NCBI GenBank assembly: GCA_021234155.1
Contig: JAJEKV010000032.1
Location: 13,904,283-13,968,282, forward strand
Source: Isoetes taiwanensis
Taxonomy: Eukaryota > Streptophyta > Lycopodiopsida > Isoetales > Isoetaceae
Length of the DNA stretch: 64,000 bases
Direction: 5' to 3'
Below, one piece after another: positions 22,140 through 33,146 of the stretch. Every line of letters begins with the position of its first letter. The stretch's first letter is position 1. The notes beneath the pieces were generated by a model. That model worked only from the letters and a program-made list of their open reading frames with translations. It did no database searches and was not told where the DNA came from. Both the position numbers and the translations under genes were made by a program.

Positions 22140-25100
22140 GTGTGTTTTTATATATGTCTGGCATTTGAGTAGTTATTTTGCTGGCATTTGATTACTTATT
22201 TTGCATAGTAATGGCCAAATATTTCTCACGGTGAAAGCAAAAATCTGAAAGTAAGCATTGCAAAATGACACTGCAGATCAGGAAGCCCCATTTTAAAATC
22301 AAAGACCCCTCCTATTTGACTCATTTACCTTTTATGCTGTGGAAGAGAAGGGTTTAGTCATTTCAAGTCAGGTTTTAGTCTTTTGAAGAGAAGTTTCTTA
22401 TCGTTAATGGGGTTTTTGGTATTTCAGGGATAATTCAAGGATACTGTGTATAACATTGGTGTGCAAGGTAAGGGAACTAGGAGTTGCACTGGATTTACTG
22501 TAGGAAGTAGATGGGAATAGATTTATTTTGCTCTTTGAAAGATCCTTTATTTTGCTCTTTGAAAGATCCTTCAACCAAAACGAGGATTTTTGTTCCCTGG
22601 TGGTTTTTTGCAGCCACAGCTTAGCATACTAGAAGGTTCTTTGCAGAGGTATGCTGAAGAAGTCCAAACCCCTACTTTTGTATAGATTATGGATTTAGAC
22701 TTTTGAATCTTTAAAATTCCTGCACTTTTGAATCTTCAATTTCTAGAGAAAATCATTGGTGAGAGCAAAACTATTTGGGGTTTTTTTTTGCTGCAGCCTG
22801 AGCATGTTGATGTCATGCATTGGATCCATGCATTAGATTCTGACATTCTGTTAGCCTTGACACAAACATATTATCACACTTTTACTTACCTTTGAGGAAA
22901 AAAATGTGGAATGTACAGTGTGACAACTGAGAAGGTAATACTATTTAATTTATCTTTTTTGTTTTGACAAGATTCTCATGGTGGATGTACTACCTTTGAG
23001 TACTTTGTTATGGGGCAAACTACTATGGCAAATTATTGGGGCAACCTTTTGAATCACTAAGAGTATAAGATACTAGATCTATGTCTCCTTCTGTTTATGT
23101 CTAATTGCATGCATATCTTGAACGTTTACCTGGTGCATGCTAGAATTATAGAGAACTTAGACACCATGCGCATCTTTTGAACTAGATATATGTTTTTGAA
23201 GTATATGACAAAACTAATCTATGTTTCTAATGCAGACGAAAGTACTAGAATCATCTTTGGTGACATTGCGAGATCAATCAATCGTGATGCGTGTTTTATA
23301 TGGTAAGTTAATATATGGATGTGGCCATTTGCAACACATTTTCTTTTCTGTGGCTAACTGCATAAGCTATTTATTTCCTTTCTCTTTCTATCCACGAGAG
23401 AGTCTCCAAGGCCTACATTTTAATGAAGGTGCGATCATTGTTCTGCCCTCATGGAAGGTGCAGTTTGGGTAACTTAGCATTTCTACTAGAGTTTAGCTTA
23501 GTATAGTTTGTTACCTGCCTCATTTAACTGCAATTTTGTTACATGCTGCACTTTATCTAGGCACTCATTTAAGCTTTCTTCCTGCTGCTGCACATGCATG
23601 TAGTTCAAACAGGCTGCCTCTTAATTGCATCCGTCATGCTTCGATTCAAGTTATCATATCATTTGATTTTCATATTCTACGAGAATTTCTAGAGTGTATC
23701 CATCATAGTAATCAGCATGAATCTTTCATGCTAACTGTTCTGCTATCATCAACAACCATCTATAATAATAGTGTAACAGTTGTTGTTATATAGCAAAGTC
23801 ATGCAAATTTCTCAGTGGTTGTGTTGAGAGTTGAAGATTTGGATCGAATGATTGTGTTGATAGCAGAAGATTTGTCTCTAACAGTGAGTTATCTGATGCA
23901 TGTGCAGATATGGGGAAAACATGGTGTATGGGGAAAACATGGTGCATAGTATTACAGGTTTAGAATCTTCCAACTTTGATGCTTTTCTTCATCTCATGGA
24001 CCTATTAAGCTGCAAATGCAGTTCAATGATATGGCAGTGCACAATAAATAGCTGAGGTACATGACATGCAGAGCCTGATTTGAACAGGGAAAAAGGCGCT
24101 TGACTTAAAAATGGACGGGTGTATCATCCTAAATTGTTTTCTTGAGTTGATTTCTGTATCGTGTACCTTAGAAATACTCCTCACGCCATATTCATTATAA
24201 ACTCCAGTTAATTGTTACAAATTGGATGATAAGATGCCGTTTGTGGTGCAATATAGGTTGCTTTTTGCAAGGCGACTGCCCTCTAATTACATGCATTGTT
24301 TATTTGACATTTTAAATAGAAATACCCATCACTTATTGGTATATTAGCATTTTGTGTTGCAGCTTGCATTGATTGTTTGAAGTTTTTACATATCCCCTTC
24401 ATAATTACACTCAACAATCTTTGTTGGAATTTCATTTACGTTTCCCAAATAACAAGATGCCTCTTTAGGACAAAATACATGTTTCTATTTTTTCTTTCAT
24501 AAGAAAACTTAAAATGAGTTGAGAGGGAGCATGTTTTGCACCACTCTTTCTATTAAAGTTTTTATGCACATATGACATGGTAAAAATAATGACGTAAAAA
24601 ACATCATTCACCCATCACATAGGTTCAAAATTTTGTTTGTAGATGTGATTTCTAAGTAGTTTAACTAGATACATGTCCTATAGAGCATATGGAAGTGACC
24701 ATTCGTATGGTGGTCATTCATATACCTTCAATATTCTATAGTTCGTAAACGTTAGCCACAAATTTGGACGTACTATCAATTGTATTAAGGAAAAACAATT
24801 TTTATGACAGCTTTGATCCTTATGTTGAATCTTGAGTTGACATGGTTTAATTTTTGTTTTACAAGTCCATTATTATGTCAGCTTTCACCCCCCTAGGCAT
24901 TCAATGATCCTGCCGTCATCCAAAAAAAGTAAATAGCCTAAACACTAGGGACACCAATGCCATATTTAAGATTTATTGCTCGGCATTGTTTTTGGGTTTA
25001 CTGACAACGTTTTCATCATATTACGGATTCCAACTCTATGGATGGAACATGCAATGCTATCAACTATGTCACCACACCATGATTTAGGTTGTGTTTAGGG

Positions 25101-25540
25101 TTTGTGTGTTTAGTTAGATGGCTAAAGATGGAGACCATTCTAAAGGGTTCGGTTTAGGCTTTAGGGGTGACAACTTTATCGTATTCTGAATTCCAAAAAA
25201 ATAGAATCTAACATGCAAGAAGGCAATGCTATCAACCATGCCACCATACCACAAACTTAGAGTTTAGGTTTTAGGGCTACGAATGTAGGATTTGTGTGTT
25301 TAGATAGGATATTGTGACTATTTTTATATCTTTTACAGATGGAGAACATTTCAAAGGGTTTGGTTTAGGTTTTGTTGTATTTTATTATGTTTGCCTATTC
25401 CATGTGCCCGGTCTTCCAAACCCTATTACATATATTATCCCATTATGTCTATGGACATTATTTGATGCATCAATACATCTATGGACATGATTACATTTAT
25501 AACTCTTTATTTTACCTACTATAAACTCCACATATATACA
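22140..25540. other. No recognisable gene; short tandem duplications
   Basis: Long AT-rich stretch with short, unsupported frames. Small tandem duplications occur at about 22524-22571 (TTTATTTTGCTCTTTGAAAG twice) and 23904-23943 (ATGGGGAAAACATGGTG twice). A larger tandem pair is listed separately (25040-25380), and a Helitron end closes the stretch. Part of this region may be Helitron interior, but its 5' end was not found. Confidence 0.5.
25040..25380. repeat. Tandem duplication of about 180 bp
   Basis: Two adjacent diverged units share ATGCTATCAAC(T/C)ATG..ACCA..CCA, TTAGGTT..GTTTAGGGTTTG, and AGATGGAGAACATTTC/AGATGGAGACCATTC, then AAGGGTTYGGTTTAGG. No coding potential was seen. Confidence 0.65.
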
Positions 25541-25544
25541 CTTT

Positions 25545-25592
25545 CCACATGCCCGTGACTAATGCCCGGCATCGCCGGGCATACGTTTCTAG
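25545..25592 (+). mobile_element. Helitron 3' terminus
   Basis: ATGCCCGGC-ATC-GCCGGGCAT (25562-25582) forms a perfect 9-bp stem. It is followed after six bases by CTAG at 25589-25592 and then T. A GC-rich hairpin a few bases before a terminal CTRR and a host T is the hallmark of Helitron 3' ends. The element would extend leftward; a TC-start 5' terminus was not recognised, and no Rep/helicase coding sequence was seen, so it is probably non-autonomous. Confidence 0.75.
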
Positions 25593-25699
25593 TGGGTTAG
25601 TACAATCATTACTACTAGGATTAAAAAACCCCTGCCTCGAAAGGTTTTCAAGGGAAAAACCTTTGCAATAATGATGATACTAGACAAGCGGAGATAATG

Positions 25700-26190
25700 A
25701 CTACTGAGGGCTCAGTAATTGCAGACGTTTATCTAGAATCTCAAGTATGTATAATGCCAAGTCATGCACAGATGGTGCTCTAAGAAGTTGTGGAAGCGTG
25801 GAATGGAATGCTAAGATCAAAAAATAATTTCGGACTATCTCAAAAGCAGGGCAACTCAGAAGAGTATGGCTTTCATCTTCAATAACCTGTAACTGCAACA
25901 GGCACATAGTCTCACTTCTCGTGGCAATTGCGGCCGCTCCCATCTACCTGTCTCAATCCGTAGCCTGTGGGACCCCATGCGAATTGATGCAATAGCTACA
26001 AGCTTGTTCCTGGATAATGAAGCTTGTTCCCTTGCGAATTGATGCATAAGTAATGGCACTATATGTGGCAATAATGGAACAATAATTGACATTGATTCGA
26101 CAATATAGATGGCACAATAAATGACATTGATAAACTGGATCTGCAACCTCGAATGCAAAGATTTGAGATTTTTTCTGAATGTAGTGGTCA
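25700..26190 (-). pseudogene. LINE 3'-region fragment (post-RT Cys/His domain)
   Basis: Minus-strand frames read SIRMGSHRLRIETGRWERPQ then LPREVRLCACC (26000-25900), and EDESHTLLSCPAFEIVR (25870-25810). The pattern R.GSH.L.IE.GR....PRE..C..C ... EDE.H.L..CP is the usual C-terminal region of plant LINE reverse-transcriptase proteins. The same pattern appears at 52540-53260. A frame change separates the two pieces. The upstream edge abuts the RING gene on the opposite strand. Confidence 0.7.
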
Positions 26191-26760
26191 TGACACTCCT
26201 TTAAATCCTGCACTTCCAATGCTTCCTGAGGCCGAAGAAGAGGGTGATAAAGGTTGTCTATTTTGTGGACGGTGTTTGAAATGGGAGGGTAAAATGTTGC
26301 CAGTTGTGATAGCAGAATGCAGTCACCGATATCACATTGCATGTCTATCACACCATTTGAGGTAAACATTATCATCTCTAACCTCGTTTACAGACTCTAT
26401 TGATACTGGATTTGTTTTACAGACACTCTAGAACATGTTGCAGGCCCAGTTGTGCCCACATTATGTCTGAGACATGGCTTTTGGTTTTTGGTGTTCGAGT
26501 GGTACCACAAGAACCAATAGACACAAGTAAGTACCTTAACTAATGTTTGCTGATGTTGTCACAGGTATACTGACTTAGTGTTTGCAGAATTGCAGAAATT
26601 TGAGACCAAGGATATCCAACAGTTATCCACGCCTCTATCAGTTATGAGACTGCAAGATACCTCCCGGGTGCACCTAGAATTCACCCCATTTGATATTTCA
26701 AAGTCAATCCAGCTGTTGACAACGTGGATAATCCAAAACGAAATTTGGATAGTGAACTGA
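26153..26760 (+). CDS. Small RING-finger protein, three exons
   Basis: Exons 26153-26361, 26423-26526 and 26588-26760 join in frame across GT-AG introns (donors GAG/GTAAAC and CAA/GTAAGT; acceptors TTTTACAG and GTTTGCAG) to give 161 residues. The N-terminal half holds a RING-like pattern: CLFC, then 17 residues, ECSHRYHIAC, then after the first splice CCRPSC. That fits a C-C-C-H-H-C-C-C zinc ligand order, although the last pair is C-x3-C where C-x2-C is usual. RING proteins are mostly E3 ubiquitin ligases; no other domain was seen. The start is the first ATG in the open frame; the frame stays open to about 26100, so an upstream exon is possible. The clean splicing suggests a real or recently captured gene. 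Confidence 0.6.
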
Positions 26761-26930
26761 ATGCAGTCATGTCAAGTAACACAAGGCCCCCAAAAAATAA
26801 CTATTATTAGTCTGTTACAATGGTTTTTGCATAAAACCGCTATAATAAATTAATGTTACTTTGTGGGTTAATATGTTGAATAACCACGATCATTTTTTTA
26901 ACATAGTTCGCTATCATAGTTCTTTATAAT

Positions 26931-27386
26931 AAGACCCCCCGTGTGAATATGCACCAAACCAAAGGGGGTTTAGAGGGAATTTAATTTAGAGTGTTGGGTG
27001 TAATGGTTTGTGTTCCCACTATTGCATCAATGCATATTATCATATCTTACATGCTTATTGGCGTTCCCTCTATTATATCAATGCATAATATCACATATTA
27101 CACGGCTACTCGTATTGATGCCTATAAACTGCATATATTGGTTTTTAATTTTTTTAATTATTTTAAATTCCTAAATAATTATATCAATAAAATATTTTTA
27201 TAATATCTATAATACCATTACAAATGTTTTCTATTTTGTTCATCAACTCTTACACAATCCTTAAGGCCCCGAAGGGGCTAAATTTTTTTGAGTTAACACA
27301 AACCATTACATCCAACACTTTAAAATGAAATCCCCCTTCAAACCCCCTTTGGTTTGGGTGCATATTCACACGGAGGGTGACTCCGG
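26931..27386 (+). mobile_element. MITE with ~75-bp terminal inverted repeats, copy 1
   Basis: The left end is GACCCCCCGTGTGAATATGC then ACCAAACCAAAGGGGGTTT; the right end is AAACCCCCTTTGGTTTGGGT then GCATATTCACACGGAGGGTGAC. Both continue inward through ..GTGTTGGRTGTAATGGTTTGTGTT. The interior is AT-rich and contains AAGGCCCCGAAGGGGCTAAA. Short frames here (MLGVMVCVPT...) recur in every copy and reflect the repeat. No target duplication could be fixed. Confidence 0.75.
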
Positions 27387-27594
27387 ACATCGAGAGCTAT
27401 CGCATAAGCATATATGCCATTTATTCCTGGATCTAGACTGTACATAGCGATCCTTATTTGTGGGGTATGCTTGTACAAGTTTTGGTATATTGTATAACGA
27501 GGTTTGCAAAATACTATAAGGTTTGGTGCAATATACTAAATGGTGTTGATTTTGTACGTGTTATACGATTTTAGGGGCTCTCCCTGCCCTACGT
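27387..27594. other. Spacer between inverted MITE copies
   Basis: About 208 bases, bordered by GGAGGGTGAC on the left and GTCACCCTCC on the right. The same spacer occurs with few differences at about 31724-31936 in the second copy of the block. No gene seen. Confidence 0.7.
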
Positions 27595-28045
27595 CACCCT
27601 CCATGTGAATATGCACCAAAACCAAAGGGGGTTTGAAGGGGGATTTCATTTTAAAGTGTTGGATGTAATAGTTTGTGTTAACTCAAAAAAAATTTAGCCC
27701 CTTCGGGGCCTTAAGAATTGTGTAAGAGTTGAACAAAATAGAAAACATTTGTAATGGTATTATAGACATTATAAAAATATTTTATTGATATAATTATTTA
27801 GGAATTTAAATAATTAAAAAAGTTAAAAACCAATATATGCAGTTTATAGGCATCAATACGAGTAGCCGTGTAATATGTGATATTATGCATTGATGTAATA
27901 GTGGGAACGCCAATAAGCATGTAAGATATGATAATATGCATTGATGCAATAGTGGGAACACAAACCATTACACCCAACACTCTAAATTAAATTCCCCCTA
28001 AACCCCCTTTGGTTTGGTGCATATTCACACGGGGGGTCTTCGCCA
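27595..28045 (-). mobile_element. MITE copy 2, inverted relative to copy 1
   Basis: This is the reverse complement of 26931-27386 with few differences: it begins GTCACCCTCCATGTGAATAT and ends CATATTCACACGGGGGGTC. With copy 1 it forms an inverted repeat with arms of about 450 bases. Confidence 0.8.
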
Positions 28046-29220
28046 TGTGCAAGTGATGATTGCGCTGATGGTGGCAGGACTAATTGAACTTGATCTTCAT
28101 TTATTGGGTTCTCTGGTACAGTAATAATGTGCAGGAAACCTTACTAAGGCGTATGCTTATGAAGTTTGATGTCACTGGGACGTTGCTAATGATATCGCAA
28201 ATCGTCCATTTTGTAGAAGTGATTCTTAGAGGGATGAAACAGACTTATGCTTGCATGTGACAACCTGCTTCAACATGTTATAGCCCATAAATTATACCAT
28301 TTCAGGCTTGAAAGTATGGTTTTACAAAGAATTTACAAGTATCTAACCCTTAAATAATCACACTCACATGTCTAAAGCAATAAAATTCATGCTTAAAACC
28401 ATATATGTGTGTTTCCAGAACTTACGTGCGCATAAGCAAGGTGTCACATTGCAAGTACATCTCAACTACAACGTCTCGTTTATAACTTAAAGGAAAAACA
28501 TAAAATAAATGTTGATGTGTTGCTCTTGGTGTGCCATCGCATATGATGTACATCTTTGCAACATCAACGACGTTATTGACATGCGATATGTTTACATTGC
28601 CTAAACTATGTATGGGTGTACATATTGACACCATCAAATTCGTTGCTATTATATACCACAATACCGCTACCTTGGTGATACGTGATCCCCAAGTTGCTGC
28701 ATAAAAAGAGGTAAATAATTCAATTGGAAGTTCTTTGCCTTCGGTGATGGCCATTCTAGTGGTTCTTGAAGAAAGGAATTTTCTTCCCTTGCAAACGTTA
28801 GTGGAAATTTGCATCAAACACATAAAGGTTTCAGTCCTATTGTAGTTCTTCAACCTCATGCAATTGATGGTGCTTGAAAGTCATTTGATTGTGTTAGAAA
28901 AGTCTCATATCAGAGATGTAGTGATTGAATTTGTAAGGATATATCTAGTGCATCTAGAAAGACAAGGGTAACAGCTACTTTACAGGTGTTGTCTGAAGGG
29001 AGTAAGGATGAGTGTTCGGCAATCTTGACACATTGAAGGCTCGATAGGCTCAGCTTCAACAACAATTGCCTCCAGATGACATATTTTACCAGTCTGACTG
29101 TCAAAATATAGTTCAAGCTTCTGGTATTTCTGCATCAAGCTCATATTAAGTGTGCTGAGAACTTATCCTCCTGTGCAGTCCTTGGGTAATTTACTAGTGA
29201 CTATTTAGATTTTTCACGAT
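28046..29220. other. Unassigned; one uncharacterised minus-strand frame
   Basis: A minus-strand frame at 28422-28859 (145 residues, for example ELFTSFYAATWGSRITKVAV) is moderately protein-like but matches no family I can name. The first 75 bases of this stretch are duplicated at 36051-36135 as part of the block repeat. Confidence 0.35.
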
Positions 29221-29227
29221 TCCCTAT

Positions 29228-29614
29228 TTGGTTATCTCGGCTCTTGAAATGCCTTTAACTTCCTCCTTTTCAGTCCATCACATTGTTGGCAAAAACTTTG
29301 TTCTTATTGTATTTGAGACTAGTGATGCAGTGGACTCTTTGGTATCAAGAGGGATTGATCCACTTGGTGGGGAATATATAATGTACCAGTATTACTCTCC
29401 TGGTTTTACACCAGATATGGTTCGTGCATTAAAGATAACTTGCTGGTTCTCGTTACCTAGTCTTCCTCCTGATCTAATGGCTCATCAATTTCTAGCTGCA
29501 ATTGCAACTGGACTTGGTGTTTTATATCTCATACTCCATCATGAATCGTTCGAGGATTTGCATTTCTATGCCAGTGGACTTGTCTTTACCAGATTGTATA
29601 CTCGTGAAGAGTGA
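29228..29614 (+). pseudogene. DUF4283-like fragment (LINE ORF1/gag-like)
   Basis: The frame reads HHIVGKNFVLIVFETSDAVD, RGIDPLGGEYIMYQYYSPGF, then CWFSLPSLPPDLMAHQFLAA and IATGLG. The pattern F.L..FE......V...G......... ...W.P.F........WV.LP.LP......L..IA...G is typical of DUF4283, found in plant LINE first ORFs. No zinc knuckle or RT follows, so it is an isolated fragment. Confidence 0.55.
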
Positions 29615-29839
29615 GCCTTGTTATACAATTTTGGAACTTAAGCTTCTCAATGGTCCATGTGACATTTCCCTAAAATATACGGTATAAATATATATATTTT
29701 AGGCCACATCACCATACAAACCCACCTTAGTATGCTTATATATATACAAGAAAATTAATACGTCCTACGGCGCATTGTTCCAGTTTTAGCATGTTCTTAC
29801 GATGTAAGGCCCTATAGTGCTCTAGATAACAAACGATTC

Positions 29840-30360
29840 TACTGAGATTCTCTTAGATTCTCCTAGATTCTCTTAGAATTTTCTATTTTGATTGAGGTGC
29901 TTACCGATGAGCATTTAAAACCTTCTAAAATGATCTATTTTGGATCTGTGTAATATTTTTAAAACATTTTCTATTTTTAGACTAAGGCGCTTACCTTGAG
30001 CATCTAGAATATTTTTTTTTTTTTCAAGATTTATATTGTACACCTTTATTATGAAACATTTTAGAACATTCTATTGTTGCGTTTTGCAAAATCTTAAAAA
30101 AGCTCTAAGATTTCATCAAGATTTTCTTACATTCCCTTAGATATTATGAAGATTCTCTTAGATTCAATTAGATTTTAAGAGATTCTGTTAGACTTGTATA
30201 TTTTCCTAGATTCTCTTACAACTTATGTGATTTCCTTATATTCCCTTTAATTCTTCTGGATTCCCTTACATTCTAGAAATTTCTAGAACATTTTAGAACT
30301 TTCTGGAATATTTTGAAAGTTTCAAAACATCCTAGAATATTATAGTCTATTTTATCTTAA
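29840..30360. repeat. Degenerate GATTCTCTTA array containing heat-shock-element motifs
   Basis: Words such as AGATTCTCTTAGATTCTCCT recur imperfectly for about 500 bases. Inside it, TTCTAGAAATTTCTAGAA at 30271-30288 is four perfectly spaced nTTCn/nGAAn units, and GAACTTTCTGGAA at 30296-30308 is three more. These match the binding consensus of plant heat-shock factors, but the simple AT-rich repeat could create them by chance. Confidence 0.55.
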
Positions 30361-30412
30361 TTATAACATTACCCTTAAGTATACTTGAAACATAAAATTT
30401 TCATACAATTCA

Positions 30413-30476
30413 TGCTTGGTCTAGTGGTTAGAGTGGGGGGTTTGGGGGGTTGAGGACCAGGGTTCGAATCCCTCCA
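30413..30476 (+). mobile_element. tRNA-like SINE head (box A and box B)
   Basis: TGGTCTAGTGGTTAGAG matches a polymerase III box A and GGTTCGAATCC at 30461-30471 is a perfect box B, with spacing of about 35 bases. The ends do not pair into an acceptor stem, and the anticodon region is a G-rich run, so this is not a functional tRNA gene. It may drive the downstream 400 bases as a SINE. Confidence 0.65.
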
Positions 30477-30599
30477 ATAATATAAAAATTTTTAAAAGCC
30501 TTTCCTTAAGGAACGAGCATTCAATATGAGCCTTAGGATCTTAAACTCGATCAACGATCAAGATCTCACCATATAAACGCAATATGAGCCGTAGGATCT

Positions 30600-30820
30600 A
30601 TTACATATAATTCCCAAAGCCACGTGGACCGTAGGATGTGTCCCCAAGCCACGTGAGCCGTCGGATCTCGGACCGACGGTCAGGATCAGATCAATCTGGA
30701 CCGTAGGAATATGTAAACTCCCAGGCCATCTGGGCCGTAAGATACGTCCCAAATCCACGTGAGCCGTCGGATCTCGAGGACGGCCGGATAAGCGCGAAAC
30801 ATAAGAACATATATAGAGAG
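30600..30820 (+). promoter_or_regulatory. Stress-promoter-like cluster (G-boxes, DRE core, TATA)
   Basis: Three CACGTG G-boxes (30621, 30650, 30756), one ACCGAC dehydration-responsive core (30672-30677) and a TATATA at 30810 lie within 200 bases. The phrase CCACGTGAGCCGTCGGATCT occurs twice. No gene clearly starts downstream; the next recognised sequence is the dispersed repeat at 30892. The cluster may belong to a transposon terminal region. Confidence 0.35.
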
Positions 30821-30891
30821 ATCAGATATTAGTGTAGGGAAAGGGGGCATGGCTAAGTCATTATATATTGCTTAGCCAACCTTAGGTATAG

Positions 30892-31415
30892 AACCATTTC
30901 CACATGGCACAATTCTATTGGTGGCCACACGGGCGCACCTTATTGGAGTTACATGCCCATGATATGGAAACCCTAACCTACTAATGGCCAAACCCTAAAC
31001 CTAGGTCATTTTCTGGCTTCAGTAGTCCTTGAACCCTGCTCGCGTTCTAAACTCCATTTTAAGAATCGTCTACTGCAGAACAACATAGTGCAGCAGCCCC
31101 AGGACCATGTGTGCATTAGAAGGAGTGGAAGCTACCCTGAACAACCTGCAGAGCGATGGAGACACCAGGAGCGGGCAAAAGTTCCTTTGGAGCAGGTATT
31201 TGGAGTAGAGACTTTGATAGACCATCTGGAAGTAGCATTCGTGTAACACTACAAGAGAAGGGGTCCATTAGTGTCATCCTTTGTGTCGATATTTGGCTTA
31301 AAATTGCAACTCCAATTTTCTTGATAAATAACACTATGGGTGACATAGCCGGATGACACAAATGTGGCAAATAATACGTCAGTTATAATGTCACCTATAA
31401 CGTTAGTGGCAATTG
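30892..31415 (+). repeat. Dispersed direct repeat, copy 2
   Basis: Second copy of 1-524 in the same orientation. It preserves an intact CACTA start (CACTACAAGAGAAGGGG at 31247), which is damaged in copy 1. It ends where the sequence switches to the MITE block near 31430-31480. Confidence 0.85.
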
Positions 31416-31430
31416 TACCTAGAAGTGTTC
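31247..31430 (+). mobile_element. CACTA terminus with short subterminal region
   Basis: CACTACAAGAGAAGGGGTCC starts at 31247, followed by AGTGTCATCC and GTCACCTATAACGTTAGTGG. The element is cut off after about 180 bases by unrelated sequence, so only the end remains. Confidence 0.7.
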
Positions 31431-31479
31431 TTTGCAAAAGTTTATGAAAAGGTAAAAGTCTGTTTGAAACAGATTTAAA

Positions 31480-32132
31480 AGGTTTTTAATTTTTTTAATT
31501 ATTTTAAATTCCTAAATAATTATATCAATAAAATATTTTTATAATGTCTATAATACCATTACAAATGTTTTCTATTTTGTTCATCAACTCCTACACAATT
31601 CTTAAGGCCCCGAATGGGCTAAAATTTTTTTGAGTTAACACAAACCATTACATCCAACACTTTAAAATGAAATCCCCCTTCAAACCCTCTTTGGTTTGGG
31701 TGCATATTCACACGGAGGGTGACTCCGGGCATCGAGAGCTATCGGATAAGCATATATGCCCTTTATTCCTCGATCTAGACTGTACATAGCGATCCTTATT
31801 TGTGGGGTATGCTTGTACAAGTTTTGGTATATTGTATAACGAGGTTTGCAAAATACTATAAAGTTTGGTGCAATATACTAAATGGTGTTGATTTTGTACG
31901 TGTTATACGATTTTAGGGGCTCTCCCTGCCCTACGTCACCCTCCATGTGAATATGCACCCAAACCAAAGGGGGTTTGAAGGGGGATTTCATTTTAAAGTG
32001 GTTTGTGTTAACTCAAAAAAAAATTTAGCCCCTTCGGGGCCTTAAGAATTGTGTAAGAGTTGAACAAAATAGAAAACATTTGTAATGGTATTATAGACAT
32101 TATAAAAATATTTTATTGATATAATTATTTAG
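31480..32132. repeat. Second copy of the inverted-MITE block, left part
   Basis: Nearly identical to 27145-27802: the inner part of MITE copy 1, the spacer and part of inverted MITE copy 2. At 32132 it is interrupted by an LTR retrotransposon and resumes at 35812. One small deletion (about 20 bases within ..AAAGTG[..]GTTTGTGTT) distinguishes it from the first block. Confidence 0.85.
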
Positions 32133-32686
32133 TGTTAGGGGTTTTCCACCCTTTGAATGCATTAGCACTATGGCTATTAAATTTGAAGACACTGTCATTA
32201 TTGGCATGGGTCCACATCATCAAATATTCATATTCCTATTGGTCCATGTCAGTGATCCTCCCACATCATTGCTATGTCATCGATCCATGGGAAAAGGCAC
32301 AAAGAAGAAACACAAAAACTACCCTTGGTCCATGTCACGTGCCACATCACTGCCATGTCATTGCCACCTAGGCCATTCTTGTTTATAAATAGGCATTTTA
32401 CATGACTAAAGGGGGGGATCATGTATGGAGTGAGAGAGAGATCATTAGTTGAAGACCATGATCATATGGGTGTTCTTGTTGTATCTTGTCAATTTTAAAA
32501 AGAAGTGCAGTTTGAATATCTTTTGTGATGTTCTTGTAATGTAAGTGTGGATGTAAGTGTGCTTTTGATTATCTTAATTCTGGGTGAGAGGCAGAGTTAA
32601 GTGTCTTAGTTTGTGTGCTGATGAAGGCCTTCGGGCCAAGTCCAAGGTCTTGAATTATGTCTTGAAAGGGAGATTTTCCCTTAACA
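32133..32686 (+). repeat. 5' LTR of the gag-only element
   Basis: 554 bases, TG...CA. It differs from the 3' LTR mainly by about 175 bases that the 3' copy lacks (after GGCATGGGTCCACATCA). Other differences are few, which points to a fairly recent insertion. Confidence 0.9.
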
Positions 32687-33146
32687 TTTTGGTTCAGTTG
32701 CCGGGACCTTGGACGTTTCAGCATTGTTTCTTGATCCAATCAAAGTGCAGTTTGGACACAGATTTCGACAAAGTTTCAAATGAATTACAATCTCCATGTT
32801 CTATAGATCAATAACAATCTCCAGGTTTAGGACAAAAGGTCTCCATGTTATTACAAAAAGAAAACAGTTCTCCAGAGTTCAAATCTCTATATTTATATAA
32901 ACTCAAATGGTTTCCAGAACAAACATTATACATTGCATAAATCTAAAAATCTGTAAAGCACATTCTTGTGCATAAGAAAGAGAGGAAAGGAGTTACGCTC
33001 TTGCATATTTGTCCAAAACATTTGTTACAAAACAATTCTGGATTCCAAGAATGAATCGCACAGAAGTGTCATATTGAACAAAGTTTCTTCTTCAACTTTC
33101 GTAGGGACCCAACATGCTGGAGTTCCTAAAATTTAGGGTGACTTCT

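Noticed and set aside
26991-27203. A 70-residue protein repeated three times in the window (MLGVMVCVPT...)
   Set aside because: It is the MITE terminal region read as protein. The repeats follow the MITE boundaries and the frame has no domain.
30413-30476. Functional tRNA gene
   Set aside because: Box A and box B are good, but there is no acceptor stem and the anticodon region is a G run. It is better explained as a SINE head.
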